Assembly: GCF_032108445.1 (NCBI RefSeq)
Contig: NZ_CP134876.1
Span: 868,001 to 932,000 of the forward strand
Origin: Micromonospora halotolerans
GTDB taxonomy: Bacteria; Actinomycetota; Actinomycetes; Mycobacteriales; Micromonosporaceae
Length of the DNA: 64,000 nucleotides
Direction: 5' to 3'
The number at the start of each line of letters is the position of its first letter. The first letter of the stretch is position 1. The position numbers were made by a program, and so were the translations under genes. This document shows, piece after piece, positions 18,741-30,483 of this stretch. A model generated the notes under the pieces. That model made no database searches and was not told the DNA's origin. It saw only the letters and a list, made by a program, of their open reading frames with translations.

Positions 18741-18845
18741 CCTGCGCCGAAGCACCGGCCCTCACCCAAATTAACGTTCACTTTCCACATGTTGCCCACT
18801 GTTCCCGCAATGCGGACAGCAGAGAATGCGGACCGGCGGCGCGCG
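18741..18845. other. Non-coding stretch, locally AT-rich
   Basis: No gene is seen on either strand. The segment around 18765-18800 (containing AAATTAACGTTCACTTTCCA) is much richer in A/T than its surroundings and could hold a promoter. No clear -35/-10 pair was found for a neighbouring gene. Confidence 0.4.
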
Positions 18846-19058
18846 TCAGCGGGCCAGGAAGTGCCAGCCCAGCCACCACCAGAACCCGAACAGGCCGATC
18901 CGCCCGACCGGCACCGGCCCGACCTCGTAGCGCATCACGAAGGCGCAGACGTCGGCCAGGGACGGGATGCGCGAGCCCTCCCGCCGGGCGGCCCACTCGA
19001 CGGCCGCGAAGAGCAGCAGCGCGGCCAGGAATCCGCCGATCGCCACGGTGCGCATCAT
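18846..19058 (-). CDS. Short membrane protein, DUF6186-like
   Basis: This 70-aa protein has an N-terminal span (about 4-22), a central EWAARREGSRIPSLADVC segment, and a C-terminal aromatic span ending GFWWWLGWHFLAR. The pattern fits the small actinobacterial DUF6186 family as I recall it, whose function is unknown. Its ATG overlaps the stop of the upstream gene (ATGA), so the two are translationally coupled. Start could equally be the adjacent ATG at 19055. Confidence 0.75.
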   Translation of the reverse strand: MMRTVAIGGFLAALLLFAAVEWAARREGSRIPSLADVCAFVMRYEVGPVPVGRIGLFGFWWWLGWHFLAR

Positions 19059-19465
19059 CGGCGGACCAGGCCCCAGAACGCGGTCAGCCAGGCGAACCAG
19101 GCCGCCGAGCGGACCAGATGGTCCTCCAGCATCGGGTCGGCCAGCCGGGAGAACGTGGGGAACTCGTCCCCCACCGACAGCACGAAGGTCGTGCCCTCCA
19201 GGACGCCGAAGACGGTGACCGGCAGCAGCCACCAGAGCGCGCCGGCCGGCAGCCGCCGCGGCGCCGGCCGTCGGGGCGGAACCCGGTTGCTCAGGCCGAC
19301 CCAGATCAACGCCCCACCGGTGCCCAGGGTGTAGAGGTTGGCCGCGGCGGAGAAGGACGGCAACTGCCCGCCGACCAGGGAGAGGCAGACCAGCACCGGC
19401 ACGGAGACGACCGGGCGGTCCCAGGCCCGGGGCGCCTCGACGGTGAGCTCACGGGGGTGATCCAT
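19055..19465 (-). CDS. Four-span membrane protein of unknown function
   Basis: A 136-aa protein with four predicted spans (about 20-40, 45-60, 78-95, 115-132) and a Pro/Arg-rich loop. No known motif is visible. ATG at 19465 was taken; the preceding GTG at 19468 is possible. It is coupled to the DUF6186-like gene by a 4-nt overlap and lies 85 nt downstream of nrnA. The pair may act together in the membrane. Confidence 0.7.
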   Translation of the reverse strand: MDHPRELTVEAPRAWDRPVVSVPVLVCLSLVGGQLPSFSAAANLYTLGTGGALIWVGLSNRVPPRRPAPRRLPAGALWWLLPVTVFGVLEGTTFVLSVGDEFPTFSRLADPMLEDHLVRSAAWFAWLTAFWGLVRR

Positions 19466-19549
19466 CACCCGATTGTCCCCAGCGTCACGGAACGCGGAAA
19501 GACCGGCAGGCGTGGGAGTCCGTCCCCCGGCTCCCGCCGTCGGGGTGGG

Positions 19550-20590
19550 TCAGGCGGCCAGCAGCGCGCCGGGCAGCTCCACCCGGATGCGCTCGACCAC
19601 CTCGTCGACCGCGCCCCGCCCGGTGAATCCGGCGGCGAACCGGTGCCCGCCGCCCCCGAGCGCCATCGCGACCCGGCTCACGTCCACCGCACCCTTGCTG
19701 CGCAGGGAGACCGCCCACTCGGCGTCGCCGGACTGCTTGACCACGCAGCTCACGTCCGCCTCGGCGGTGCAGCGCACCGAGTCGATCAGGGCCTCCAGCA
19801 CGTACGCCGGCTGGTCGTGCCGGGCCAGGTCCTCGCGGGTGGCGTAGGTCCAGACCAGCCCGCGCCCGGCGGCGGCCGCCGGCTCCAGCCGGGCCCGGCC
19901 CATCACCTCGCCGAAGAGGCGGACGGCCCCGAACGGCCGGGTGTCGAAGACCTGCCGGGAGATCTCCCCCGGCCGGATCCCGGTGGCCAGCAGCCGGGCC
20001 GCCATCTCGTGCACGGCCGGCGTGGTGGCCTCGAAGCGGAACGAGCCGGTGTCGGTGCTCAGCGCCACGTAGAGGCCGGCCGCGATCTCCGCGTCCAGCG
20101 CCACCTCGAGCCGGTCCAGCAGCCCCAACGCCACCACCGAGGTGGCCGCCGCGTGCGGGTCCACCAGCTGGATGGTGCCGAACCCGGTGTTCGAGGCGTG
20201 GTGGTCCAGCACCAGCGCCGCGCCCGCCTTGTCCAGCCGGCCGACCAGGTCGCCCAGGCGCGACTCGCTTGCCGCGTCGAAGCAGATCACCAGGTCCGGA
20301 TCCGGGTACGCGTCGTCCTGCGCGACCAGCAGCTCGGACCCGGGCAGCCAGCGGAACGGCTCCGGCACCTCCGGCGGCCCGGGGAAGGTCGCCTGGAGCT
20401 GCCGCACGCCGAGCCGGCGCAGGCCCAGCCCGAACCCGAGCATGCTGCCCAGCGCGTCGCCGTCCGGGTTGACGTGGCAGATGAGCAGCACCCGCGCGGT
20501 GGCGGGGAGCCCGCGTACCGCCGCGACGGCGGCCGCCCAGTCGGTGTCGGTCGGGCCGGCCGGCGGGCCGCCCTCGGCGGGACCGGTCAC
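19550..20590 (-). CDS. nrnA: DHH/DHHA1 phosphoesterase, NrnA-like oligoribonuclease / pAp phosphatase
   Basis: This 346-aa enzyme degrades nano-RNAs and dephosphorylates 3'-phosphoadenosine 5'-phosphate; some relatives hydrolyse cyclic dinucleotides or pApA. Metal-binding motifs visible are HVNPDGDALGS (about 39-49), the DHH triad in LVLDHHASNTGFG, DTGSFRFE, and the DHHA1 signature GGGGHRFAAGF (about 308-318). GTG at 20590 overlaps the rbfA stop (GTGA), so it is co-translated with rbfA. The rbfA-nrnA order is standard in actinobacteria. Confidence 0.93.
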   Translation of the reverse strand: MTGPAEGGPPAGPTDTDWAAAVAAVRGLPATARVLLICHVNPDGDALGSMLGFGLGLRRLGVRQLQATFPGPPEVPEPFRWLPGSELLVAQDDAYPDPDLVICFDAASESRLGDLVGRLDKAGAALVLDHHASNTGFGTIQLVDPHAAATSVVALGLLDRLEVALDAEIAAGLYVALSTDTGSFRFEATTPAVHEMAARLLATGIRPGEISRQVFDTRPFGAVRLFGEVMGRARLEPAAAAGRGLVWTYATREDLARHDQPAYVLEALIDSVRCTAEADVSCVVKQSGDAEWAVSLRSKGAVDVSRVAMALGGGGHRFAAGFTGRGAVDEVVERIRVELPGALLAA

Positions 20591-21084
20591 CGGCGGTCGC
20601 CGCCGCGCGGCTCCTCGTCCCCGGTCTCCTCGACCTCGGCGTCCCCGGTGTCGGCGTCCTCGTCCTCGTCCTCGACCCGGTACGGCTGGGCCTCGCCCGC
20701 ATACTCGGCCTTGGCGGCCAGGCGCTGCACCTCGGCGTCGGCGTTGCGGGCCGCCGCGAGCAGGTCGTCGATGTGCTTGACCTGGTCCTGCACGTCGTCG
20801 AGGACGAAGGTCAGGGTCGGCGAGTGGCGCAGCCCGAGCGCCTTGCCCACGGTGCTGCGCAGCAGGCCCTTGGCGCTCTCCAGCGCGGCGGCGGTGCTGG
20901 CCTGGGCCGCCGCGTCGCCGAGCACCGTGTAGAAGACCGTGGCGTCGCGCAGATCGGCGGTGATCCGGGCGTCGGTGATGGTGATCATGCCGAGCCGGGG
21001 GTCCTTGATCTGGCTCCGCACCACCGAAGCGACCAGTTCACGGACGCGCTCCGCGTGCCGGCGAACCTTGGCCGGATCCGTCAT
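20587..21084 (-). CDS. rbfA: 30S ribosome-binding factor A
   Basis: The 165-aa protein begins MTDPAKVRRHAERVRELVAS and carries the single type-II KH-like domain (to about residue 110), with DPRLGMITITDARITADLRD as the clearest family block. RbfA assists 16S rRNA 5'-end maturation at low temperature. The last ~45 residues are very acidic (Glu/Asp runs) and unstructured. ATG at 21084 has GGAGGTG upstream; the longer open frame upstream is not used. Confidence 0.97.
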   Translation of the reverse strand: MTDPAKVRRHAERVRELVASVVRSQIKDPRLGMITITDARITADLRDATVFYTVLGDAAAQASTAAALESAKGLLRSTVGKALGLRHSPTLTFVLDDVQDQVKHIDDLLAAARNADAEVQRLAAKAEYAGEAQPYRVEDEDEDADTGDAEVEETGDEEPRGGDRR

Positions 21085-21277
21085 GTCCCCCACCTCCAGG
21101 GCTTCCTGCTTCCTACGACGGCTCCCGCTCGGCGCGCCTGACGGCGCTGCCGCGACCTGGAGCCGTCGGCCGGGGACGACGGCGCGGCGCCGCCGGTCCG
21201 ACCGCTCAACATCCCGAACATTACCCGCGCGATCGCCGCCCCCGCGCGGGGCCGTCGCCGGCCGGCGACCGGCAGGG

Positions 21278-21580
21278 TCAGTCCTCCTCGCCGTGCAGGC
21301 GGCGGTGGACCGACAGCAGCTCGACCTCCGGCCGGGCGGCCACCAGCCGCTCGCAGGAGTCGAGCACCTCACGGACGTGCGGCGGCTCGGCGGCCACCAC
21401 GGCCACCCCGATCTGGGTACGGCCGTGCAGGTCGAGCGCCCCCACCTCGGCGGCGGACACCTCGAGCCGGCGCAGCGCCGCGACGATCGGCCGGACGTAC
21501 GACCGCTTGGCCTTCAGGGACCGGGAGTCCCCCGGCAGCAACAGGTCGAATTGCGCGGTTCCGGTATACACGGCGAGCAA
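21278..21580 (-). CDS. DUF503 (YlxP-like) protein
   Basis: A 100-aa protein with the DUF503 pattern: GDSRSLKAKRSYVRPIVAAL, AAEVGALDLHGRTQIGVAVV and the C-terminal ARPEVELLSVHRRLH. YlxP-type proteins accompany infB and rbfA in many Gram-positive genomes and have been linked to ribosome assembly; the role here is by analogy. The start is TTG at 21580 or GTG at 21571; AGGAG is 14 nt upstream of the former. Confidence 0.88.
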   Translation of the reverse strand: MLAVYTGTAQFDLLLPGDSRSLKAKRSYVRPIVAALRRLEVSAAEVGALDLHGRTQIGVAVVAAEPPHVREVLDSCERLVAARPEVELLSVHRRLHGEED

Positions 21581-21645
21581 CGGTACGGCAGAGCACTCCT
21601 CCGGTCACCCGCTCTCCGGCGACGGCTCCCGGTCACCGCGCGCCG

Positions 21646-22713
21646 TCAGACGAGCCGCGCGGGAGTGGTCGCCGCGGCCACCGCCACCAGCACGTCCCGC
21701 TCGATCGCCTGGTCGACCCGGTGCGCGAGGTCCCGCCAGCCGGGCCCGTCCACCACCCGCAGGCCGGCGTCGGCCAGCACGGACTCGGCCGCGGCCCGCG
21801 GGGCCACGAGCGTGTTCCAGGACAGCCCCAGGGCCCCGCCCGGGCGCAGCAGCTCCCGCCAGACCGGCACGGCGGCCGTGAGCAGGTCCAGCGGGCTGCG
21901 GGACAGGCCGGTCCCGGTGCGGCTGCCGTGCGCCACCCCGTACGGGGCGTCGGTGACGATCACGTCGGCGCAGTGGGGGCGGAGCACCTCGCGGGCCCGG
22001 GTGGTGTCGGCGTGCAGCACGGTGACCCGCTGGGTCGCCCCGGCCCGGTGCGCGTCCCGGGACGGCGCGACGACCGCCTCGAAGCGCCGGCCCACGAGCC
22101 GGCGGTCCCGCCGCACCGGCACCGTCTCGGTCGTGTGCTTGAGGCGCTTGCGGCGCAGCCAGGTACGCAGGAACGCCGCGTAGGCGTCCACGTCCTTGCC
22201 GTCGTGTTCCACGCCGATGCCGTCGTAGCCGTACATGAGCGCCTGGTTGAGCGTGGTGCCCCGCCCGCAGAGCGGGTCGAGCACCACGACCGGCCCGTCC
22301 AGCATCCGGGGCGCCGACGCCGACGCGAGCAGGGTGACGTTGAGCAGCAGCCGGGTGAACTGCTCGTTGGTCTTGCCGACGTACTTGGGGATGGTGACCA
22401 GGTCGGAGTCGTACCGGGCCAGGGGGTGCAGCGGCACCGGCCGTAGGAGGTCGTCGCCCACCCGCTCGAACAGCGCGTACGCCGCCGACAGGTTCGCCAG
22501 GTGGGCCAGGTCGCGGGTGCCGAGGCCGGGCGCCGGGGCCGAGAAGGTCAGGTACTCCACCCCGCCGATCCGCTCCACGGCGGCGTCGGCCGGCGCCGCG
22601 TCGAGCACCCCCGACCCGGCGAACACGGCCAGCTCCGCGCGGGCCAGCCGGCCGGCGGCGTCGGCGTAGACGCGGTTGGCGGAGGGGGCGAGGAGCAGCG
22701 CGTACCTGGGCAC
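21646..22713 (-). CDS. SAM-dependent methyltransferase, TRM11/UPF0020-like
   Basis: This 355-aa protein has an N-terminal region resembling a THUMP-type module. A class-I methyltransferase domain follows with VVVLDPLCGRGTTLNQALMY (SAM-binding, about 141-160) and catalytic TDAPYGVAHG (a variant of the N6-adenine/N2-guanine (D/N)PPY motif, about 254-263). It probably methylates an exocyclic amine in tRNA, but DNA cannot be excluded. GTG at 22713. It is inserted between infB and the DUF503/rbfA pair, after the infB terminator. Confidence 0.82.
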   Translation of the reverse strand: MPRYALLLAPSANRVYADAAGRLARAELAVFAGSGVLDAAPADAAVERIGGVEYLTFSAPAPGLGTRDLAHLANLSAAYALFERVGDDLLRPVPLHPLARYDSDLVTIPKYVGKTNEQFTRLLLNVTLLASASAPRMLDGPVVVLDPLCGRGTTLNQALMYGYDGIGVEHDGKDVDAYAAFLRTWLRRKRLKHTTETVPVRRDRRLVGRRFEAVVAPSRDAHRAGATQRVTVLHADTTRAREVLRPHCADVIVTDAPYGVAHGSRTGTGLSRSPLDLLTAAVPVWRELLRPGGALGLSWNTLVAPRAAAESVLADAGLRVVDGPGWRDLAHRVDQAIERDVLVAVAAATTPARLV

Positions 22714-22740
22714 GCCCGAGATTGTCGCAGCCTGCGGAAA

Positions 22741-22779
22741 CGGCGACGGCCGGGACCCGCAGGGCCCCGGCCGTCGCCG
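22741..22779 (-). terminator. Hairpin after infB
   Basis: CGGCGACGGCCGGG (22741-22754) pairs perfectly with 22766-22779, a 14-bp stem with an 11-nt loop, 14 nt beyond the infB stop. Confidence 0.85.
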
Positions 22780-22792
22780 TCGTTCACACCGC

Positions 22793-25798
<3,006 letters not shown>

Positions 25799-25891
25799 TG
25801 CACTCCTCACTCCGAGGTCGTGCGGGCAGCACCCGCAGCGACCTCACTCGTGCACTTGAAGCCTGGTCATTTCAGGGACTTCATCGTGTGC

Positions 25892-26227
25892 TCATGTCGG
25901 TCGTCCTACCTTGCTAGCGACCCTCGACCGGTCGGGCTGACCGGTCGTCGGGGTTTGCGCGTCAACGTGCTCCGCGAGCGCACCGTGGTCGGGGACCCCG
26001 GTGATGCGCAGTGCCCGCCCGAAGGCGCGGCGCCGCACCGCCTGCGCGAAGCAGGCCGGATCCGGGTGCATGTTCGCTCCCCGACCCGGCAGTCTGCGAG
26101 CCGGATCAGGCCGGAGGCTGTAATGACCAGCCTCGTCACCGATCGCGACGATTCGCAGCAACTCGCTGGCCGGCGCTCGCTTACGGCAGCCCACACAGGT
26201 GCGCTCCGGCAGCGCGCGTCGTGCCAC
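25892..26227 (-). CDS. ylxR: YlxR-family RNA-binding protein (DUF448)
   Basis: The 111-aa protein shows the family start LPERTCVGCRKRAPASELLR and the GRGANMHPDPACFAQAVRRR block with RAFGRALR. YlxR-type proteins sit between nusA and infB and act as nucleoid- or RNA-binding regulators; some have been reported to affect RNase P. The ~35-residue C-terminal tail is polar and not conserved. GTG at 26227 lies 16 nt after the nusA stop. Confidence 0.93.
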   Translation of the reverse strand: MARRALPERTCVGCRKRAPASELLRIVAIGDEAGHYSLRPDPARRLPGRGANMHPDPACFAQAVRRRAFGRALRITGVPDHGALAEHVDAQTPTTGQPDRSRVASKVGRPT

Positions 26228-26243
26228 TGGAGGAAGTCTACCC

Positions 26244-27287
26244 CTAGCTGCTCGAGATCGCGCCGCCCGCCTCGGGAACGTGATCAGCTCCGCCCCGTCC
26301 GGGCGTGCCGCTCTGCTCCGCGTCGGAGCGGATGTCGATCCGCCAACCGGTCAACCGGGCCGCGAGCCGGGCGTTCTGCCCTTCCCGCCCGATCGCCAGC
26401 GAGAGCTGGAAGTCCGGCACGGTCACCCGGGCCGTCCGGCTGGCCAGGTCGACCACCTCCACCCGCAGCGCCTTGGCCGGGGAGAGCGCGTTGCCGACGA
26501 AGGTGGCCGGGTCGTCCGACCAGTCGATGATGTCGATCTTCTCGCCGTGCAGCTCGCTCATCACGGCCCGGACCCGCTGGCCCATCGGGCCGATGCAGGC
26601 GCCCTTGGCGTTGACCCCCTGAGCGGTCGAGCGCACCGCGATCTTCGTGCGGTGACCTGCCTCACGCGCGATGGCACCGATCTCCACGGTGCCGTCGGCG
26701 ATCTCCGGCACCTCCAGGGCGAAGAGCTTCTTCACCAGGGCCGGGTGCGACCGGGACAGGGTGATCTGCGGACCGCGCATGCCCTTGGCGACGTGCACCA
26801 CGACGCAGCGGATCCGCTCGCCGTGCGCGTACCGCTCACCGGGGACCTGCTCGGACTGGGGCAGGACGCCCTCCAGCTTGCCCAGGTCGACGCTGACGAT
26901 GCCCTTCTCGGACCGCGCCTCGTGCGCCTGCACCACGCCGGTGACCAGGTCCCCGTCGCGGCCGACGTACTCGCCGAAGTGCACCTCGTCGGTGGCCTCC
27001 CGCAGCCGCTGGAGGATCACCTGCTTGGCGGTCATGGCCGCGATCCGGCCGAAGTCGTGCGGGGTGTCGTCCCACTCCCGGACCACGCTGCCGTCGGCGT
27101 CCACCTCCTGGGCGTACACCGAGGCGGCCCCGGTCTTGCGGTCGATCTCCACCCGGGCGTGCGGCTCGGCGCCGTCGGTGTGCCGGTAGGCGGTCAGCAG
27201 CGCGGTCTCGATCGCCGCGAGGATCGTGTCGAACGGGATCTCCCGCTCGCGCTCCAGGGCGCGCAGCGCCGCGAGGTCGATGTTCAC
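26244..27287 (-). CDS. nusA: Transcription termination/antitermination factor NusA
   Basis: This 347-aa protein has an N-terminal RNA-polymerase-binding domain (1-125), an S1 domain (about 130-200, [20 protein letters not shown]), and two KH domains (about 225-325) with [14 protein letters not shown] and [19 protein letters not shown]. The acidic C-terminal repeats of proteobacterial NusA are absent, as usual in actinobacteria. Its GTG overlaps the rimP stop, so rimP and nusA are coupled. Confidence 0.97.
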   Translation of the reverse strand: MNIDLAALRALEREREIPFDTILAAIETALLTAYRHTDGAEPHARVEIDRKTGAASVYAQEVDADGSVVREWDDTPHDFGRIAAMTAKQVILQRLREATDEVHFGEYVGRDGDLVTGVVQAHEARSEKGIVSVDLGKLEGVLPQSEQVPGERYAHGERIRCVVVHVAKGMRGPQITLSRSHPALVKKLFALEVPEIADGTVEIGAIAREAGHRTKIAVRSTAQGVNAKGACIGPMGQRVRAVMSELHGEKIDIIDWSDDPATFVGNALSPAKALRVEVVDLASRTARVTVPDFQLSLAIGREGQNARLAARLTGWRIDIRSDAEQSGTPGRGGADHVPEAGGAISSS

Positions 27288-27940
27288 CTCTCCTCGTCCT
27301 CCAGATCTTCGTCGTCGTCGATGTCGGTGTCGTCACCGAAGTCCTCGTCGGCCACCTCGTCCAGGCGAGTGAACTCCACCTGGACCCGGCCGGGGCCGAG
27401 CTCGGCGTACGGGTGCTCCGCACGGCCGGCGTCGGTCTCCAGCGCCACGCGCTCGTCGTCGGCGGCGGCGATCCGGCCGGTGACCTGCCGGTCCCCCTCG
27501 GCCCCGTGGACCGTCACCTTGACCAGCCGGCCGGCGTTGCGCCGCCAGTGCCGGGGCAGGGTGAGCGGGCGGTCCACGCCGGGCGAGCTGACCTCGAGCT
27601 GGTACTCGCCGGCCACGATGTCGCCGCCGGCCTCCTCGGCGGCGTCCAGCGCCGCCGAGACCGCCCGCGAGACGTCCGCGACGGCGTCCAGGTTGATCCC
27701 GCCGTCGGCGTCCACGATCACCCGGACCACGTGGCGGCGGCCGGCGCGGGACACGGAGAGGTCCTCCAGGTCGTAGCCGGCGGCGGTGACCACCGGCTCG
27801 ATCACCTCGCGCAGCCGGGCCCGGCGGGCGTTCAGGTCGCCGCGGGGTGCGCCGCTCCGGTCCGCGCCACGGGGGCCGTCGGACCGGCGGGGGCGCCCCG
27901 AGGGTCCGGTCGGCCGGGTGGCACGGCCACGCTGCGTCAT
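27284..27940 (-). CDS. rimP: Ribosome maturation factor RimP
   Basis: The 218-aa protein has a ~38-residue basic N-terminal extension, then the RimP N domain ([38 protein letters not shown]) and SH3-like C domain ([20 protein letters not shown]). The C terminus is an acidic Asp/Glu-rich tail. RimP binds free 30S subunits during maturation. ATG at 27940 has GAGAGGTG upstream. It heads the rimP-nusA-ylxR-infB operon. Confidence 0.96.
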   Translation of the reverse strand: MTQRGRATRPTGPSGRPRRSDGPRGADRSGAPRGDLNARRARLREVIEPVVTAAGYDLEDLSVSRAGRRHVVRVIVDADGGINLDAVADVSRAVSAALDAAEEAGGDIVAGEYQLEVSSPGVDRPLTLPRHWRRNAGRLVKVTVHGAEGDRQVTGRIAAADDERVALETDAGRAEHPYAELGPGRVQVEFTRLDEVADEDFGDDTDIDDDEDLEDEER

Positions 27941-28135
27941 TGGGCGCACCTCTCTGCTGTTGCCGCGGGCCCGGGGGTCCGTCGTGTCACTGCTCGGGCG
28001 GACCGGTCGGGCCGCCATGCCGGCACGCCACCGGGGCGTTCGCGCCCGGTGGCTGCGCAGAGCGTAACGCGCGGGCCGGGCGGCGGCCCGGGCGGCGCAC
28101 CGACGCCACTGGCCCACAGGGCGGCGGAGATGGTG

Positions 28136-28654
28136 TTGACTTGTCCGGTGGCGACCGGCAGAACGACATCGGATCAGGACGCACCGGGGCATTCCCGGCG
28201 GGCGCTGCTGCGCGCCGGGGCGCTGGTGGCGCTCGGCGGCGCGGCCGTGCCGCTGACCGGCTGTGATCTTTTCGACCGCGGCGACGAGTCCCGGCCCCCC
28301 GACCCGCTGGAGCCGCTCGCGGCCGAGGCCACCGCGCTGGAGGCCCGCTACCGGGCCGCCGCCACGGCCGTCCCGGCGCTGGCCGAGCGGTTCACCGCGA
28401 TCGCCGACGCGCACCGGGCGCACGCCGAGGAGTTGCGCAAGGTCATCGGCCGGCCGGCACCGTCCGGCAGCCCCGCCGTCACCCCGTCCGAGGCCGCCGC
28501 CGACCCGGACACGGTCCGGACCGAGCTCCGGCAGGCCGAGCAGGAGGGGCGGGACAACGCCGCGAAGGCGTGCGCCGCCGCGCCCGCCGAGCGGGCCGCG
28601 CTGCTCGGGTCGATAGCGGCGGCCCGGGCGACCCACCTGGAGGCGTTGAAGTGA
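28136..28654 (+). CDS. Tat-exported lipoprotein, partner of the ferritin-like protein
   Basis: The 172-aa product has a twin-arginine leader ([20 protein letters not shown]) ending in a lipobox LTGC, so it should be exported folded and lipidated. The mature part is Ala/Glu-rich and almost all alpha-helical (coiled-coil-like, [20 protein letters not shown] and onward). Several in-frame starts exist between 28130 and 28148; TTG 28136 has the best spacing from GGCGGAG. It is coupled by GTGA overlap to the DUF4439 gene, which implies a common function outside the membrane. Confidence 0.75.
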   Translation: MTCPVATGRTTSDQDAPGHSRRALLRAGALVALGGAAVPLTGCDLFDRGDESRPPDPLEPLAAEATALEARYRAAATAVPALAERFTAIADAHRAHAEELRKVIGRPAPSGSPAVTPSEAAADPDTVRTELRQAEQEGRDNAAKACAAAPAERAALLGSIAAARATHLEALK

Positions 28655-29091
28655 GCCCGACCAGCGGCCCGGCCCAGGCCCTCGGCGACGCGCTCGCCGC
28701 CGAGTACGCGGCGATCTGGGCGTACGGGGTGATCGGCGTGCACCTGACCGAGGCGGCCCGCTCCGCCGCCCGCGCCGCCGAGGCGGCACACCGGTCCCGC
28801 CGCGACGCGCTCGTCCTCCAGCTCAGCTCGGGCGGCGGTCAGATCCCCGCCGACCGGGCCGGCTACGCGCTGCCGTACCCGGTGACCGACCGGGCGAGCG
28901 CGCTCAAGCTGGCCGTCGAGGTCGAGGAGCGGACCGCCGGCCACTGGCGGGCGGCGCTGGCGCACACCACCGGGGCGGACCGGAACCGGGCGCTCGCCGC
29001 GCTCACCGACTGCGCGCTGCGGGCCACCCGCTGGCGGCGTACCGCCGGGGTGACCCCGGTCACCGTGCCGTTCCCCGGCCGGCAGGCCTGA
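28651..29091 (+). CDS. Ferritin-like DUF4439 protein
   Basis: This 146-aa all-helical protein begins with a helix [19 protein letters not shown] and later has [20 protein letters not shown], the Glu-rich helices expected of ferritin-like DUF4439 proteins. Glu and His residues ([19 protein letters not shown]) could bind a di-metal centre, but a complete ligand set is not certain. There is no signal peptide. It overlaps the Tat lipoprotein gene by 4 nt. Confidence 0.78.
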   Translation: MSPTSGPAQALGDALAAEYAAIWAYGVIGVHLTEAARSAARAAEAAHRSRRDALVLQLSSGGGQIPADRAGYALPYPVTDRASALKLAVEVEERTAGHWRAALAHTTGADRNRALAALTDCALRATRWRRTAGVTPVTVPFPGRQA

Positions 29092-29134
29092 GCGGAGGCG
29101 CCGGTCACCCGGCGGAACCCTGCGGTTGCGGACC

Positions 29135-29154
29135 GCATACCAGGTATGCATACT
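29135..29154 (+). promoter_or_regulatory. Palindromic operator and probable -10 of the padR-ABC operon
   Basis: GCATACC-A-GGTATGC (29135-29149) is a perfect 15-bp palindrome 13 nt upstream of the PadR start, followed by a second overlapping one (GTATGCATAC). A -10-like CATACT (29149-29154) ends 7 nt before the ATG, and no ribosome site exists in the gap, so the mRNA may be leaderless. Autorepression by PadR is inferred. Confidence 0.6.
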
Positions 29155-29161
29155 CCACGCC

Positions 29162-29743
29162 ATGTCCATCCGCCACGGCCTGCTCGCCCTGCTGGAGCGC
29201 GGCCAGATGTACGGCTACCAGCTCCGCTCCGCGTTCGAGGAGTCGACCGGGTCGACCTGGCCGCTGAACATCGGGCAGGTGTACACCACCCTGGCCCGGC
29301 TGGAGCGCGACGGCCTGGTCCGCTCCCTGCCGGAGAGCGACGGCGGGCAGCGGCCGTACGAGATCACCGACGCCGGGCGGGCGGACCTGGCGCTCTGGTT
29401 CGCCACCCCGATCAGCCGGGCGGACCGCCCCCGGGACGAGCTGTCGATCAAGCTGGCCCTGGCCCTCACCACCCCCGGCGTGGATGTCCGCTCGGTGGTG
29501 CAGACCCAGCGCAGCGCCACCATGCGGGCCCTGCAGGAGTTCACCCGGTTGAAGTACGCCAGTGACAAGCCGGAGGATCTGCCCTGGCGCCTGGTGCTGG
29601 ACGCGATGATCTTCCAGGCGGAGGCCGAGGTGCGCTGGCTCGACCACTGCGAGACCAGCCTGGTCCGCCACCGTCCGGCGCCGAGCCGCCCGGCCAGCCA
29701 GCCGGAGGCGGTGGACCGGGCCGACGAGACGGCCCGCCGGTGA
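29162..29743 (+). CDS. PadR-family transcriptional regulator
   Basis: The 193-aa protein starts MSIRHGLLALLERGQMYGYQ with the winged-helix PadR domain (1-85: STWPLNIGQVYTTLARLERD and GGQRPYEITDAGRADL). A C-terminal Vir-like helical dimerisation domain (about 95-175) follows. PadR repressors of this type usually control an adjacent drug-type ABC transporter, and here an ABC ATPase and permease follow directly. ATG at 29162 was chosen over upstream codons because family members start there and a palindrome with a -10 lies just upstream. Confidence 0.9.
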   Translation: MSIRHGLLALLERGQMYGYQLRSAFEESTGSTWPLNIGQVYTTLARLERDGLVRSLPESDGGQRPYEITDAGRADLALWFATPISRADRPRDELSIKLALALTTPGVDVRSVVQTQRSATMRALQEFTRLKYASDKPEDLPWRLVLDAMIFQAEAEVRWLDHCETSLVRHRPAPSRPASQPEAVDRADETARR

Positions 29744-29760
29744 CGGCAGGAGGTGGGCTC

Positions 29761-30483
29761 ATGAGGGGCGTGCTGGAGCTGCGGGGCGTGCACCGGACCC
29801 ACGGCGCCGGCGAGGCGGCCGTGCACGCGTTGCGCGGGGTGAGCCTCACCGTGTCGGCCGGCGAGCTGGTGGCGGTGATGGGGCCCTCCGGCTCCGGCAA
29901 GTCCACCCTGCTCGCGCTCGCCGGCGGGCTGGACCGGCCGACCGGCGGGGACGTGGTGGTCGAGGGCGAGTCCCTCGGCGGCCTGTCGGCCCGCGACCTG
30001 GCCCGGCTGCGCCGCCGCCGGATCGGCTACGTCTTCCAGGACCTGAACCTGCTCGGCAGCCTCACCGCCGTGGAGAACGTGGCGCTCCCCCTCGAACTGG
30101 ACGGCGTCGGCGTCCGGGCGGCGCGCCGGTCGGCCCTGGCCGCGCTCGCCGAGGTGGACGTGGCCGGGCTGGCGGACCGGTTCCCCGACCAGATGTCCGG
30201 CGGCCAGCAGCAGCGGGTGGCGATCGCCCGGGCCCTGGTCGGCGAGCGCCGCCTGGTCCTCGCCGACGAGCCCACCGGCGCGCTCGACTCGCAGGCCGGC
30301 GAGGCCGTGCTGCAGCTGCTGCGCCGCCGGGTGGACGCCGGCGCGGCCGGGGTGCTGGTCACCCACGAGGCGCGGCACGCCGGCTGGGCCGACCGCGTGG
30401 TGTTCCTCCGCGACGGGGTGCTGGTGGACTCGACGGCACCGCTCGTCGGCGTGGAGCACCTGCTCAGCGGCAGCGGTCGGTGA
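29761..30483 (+). CDS. ABC transporter ATP-binding protein (MacB/LolD type)
   Basis: A 240-aa ATPase with Walker A GPSGSGKST (about 41-49), Q-loop YVFQDLNLLGSLTAVENV, signature MSGGQQQRVAIARAL, Walker B LVLADEPTGALD and H-loop VTHEARHA. The NLLGSLTAVEN and LADEPTGALDS features place it with the LolD/MacB/FtsE group that works with long FtsX-like permeases. ATG at 29761 has AGGAGG 8 nt upstream. It lies between padR and the permease, overlapping the latter by 4 nt. Confidence 0.95.
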   Translation: MRGVLELRGVHRTHGAGEAAVHALRGVSLTVSAGELVAVMGPSGSGKSTLLALAGGLDRPTGGDVVVEGESLGGLSARDLARLRRRRIGYVFQDLNLLGSLTAVENVALPLELDGVGVRAARRSALAALAEVDVAGLADRFPDQMSGGQQQRVAIARALVGERRLVLADEPTGALDSQAGEAVLQLLRRRVDAGAAGVLVTHEARHAGWADRVVFLRDGVLVDSTAPLVGVEHLLSGSGR

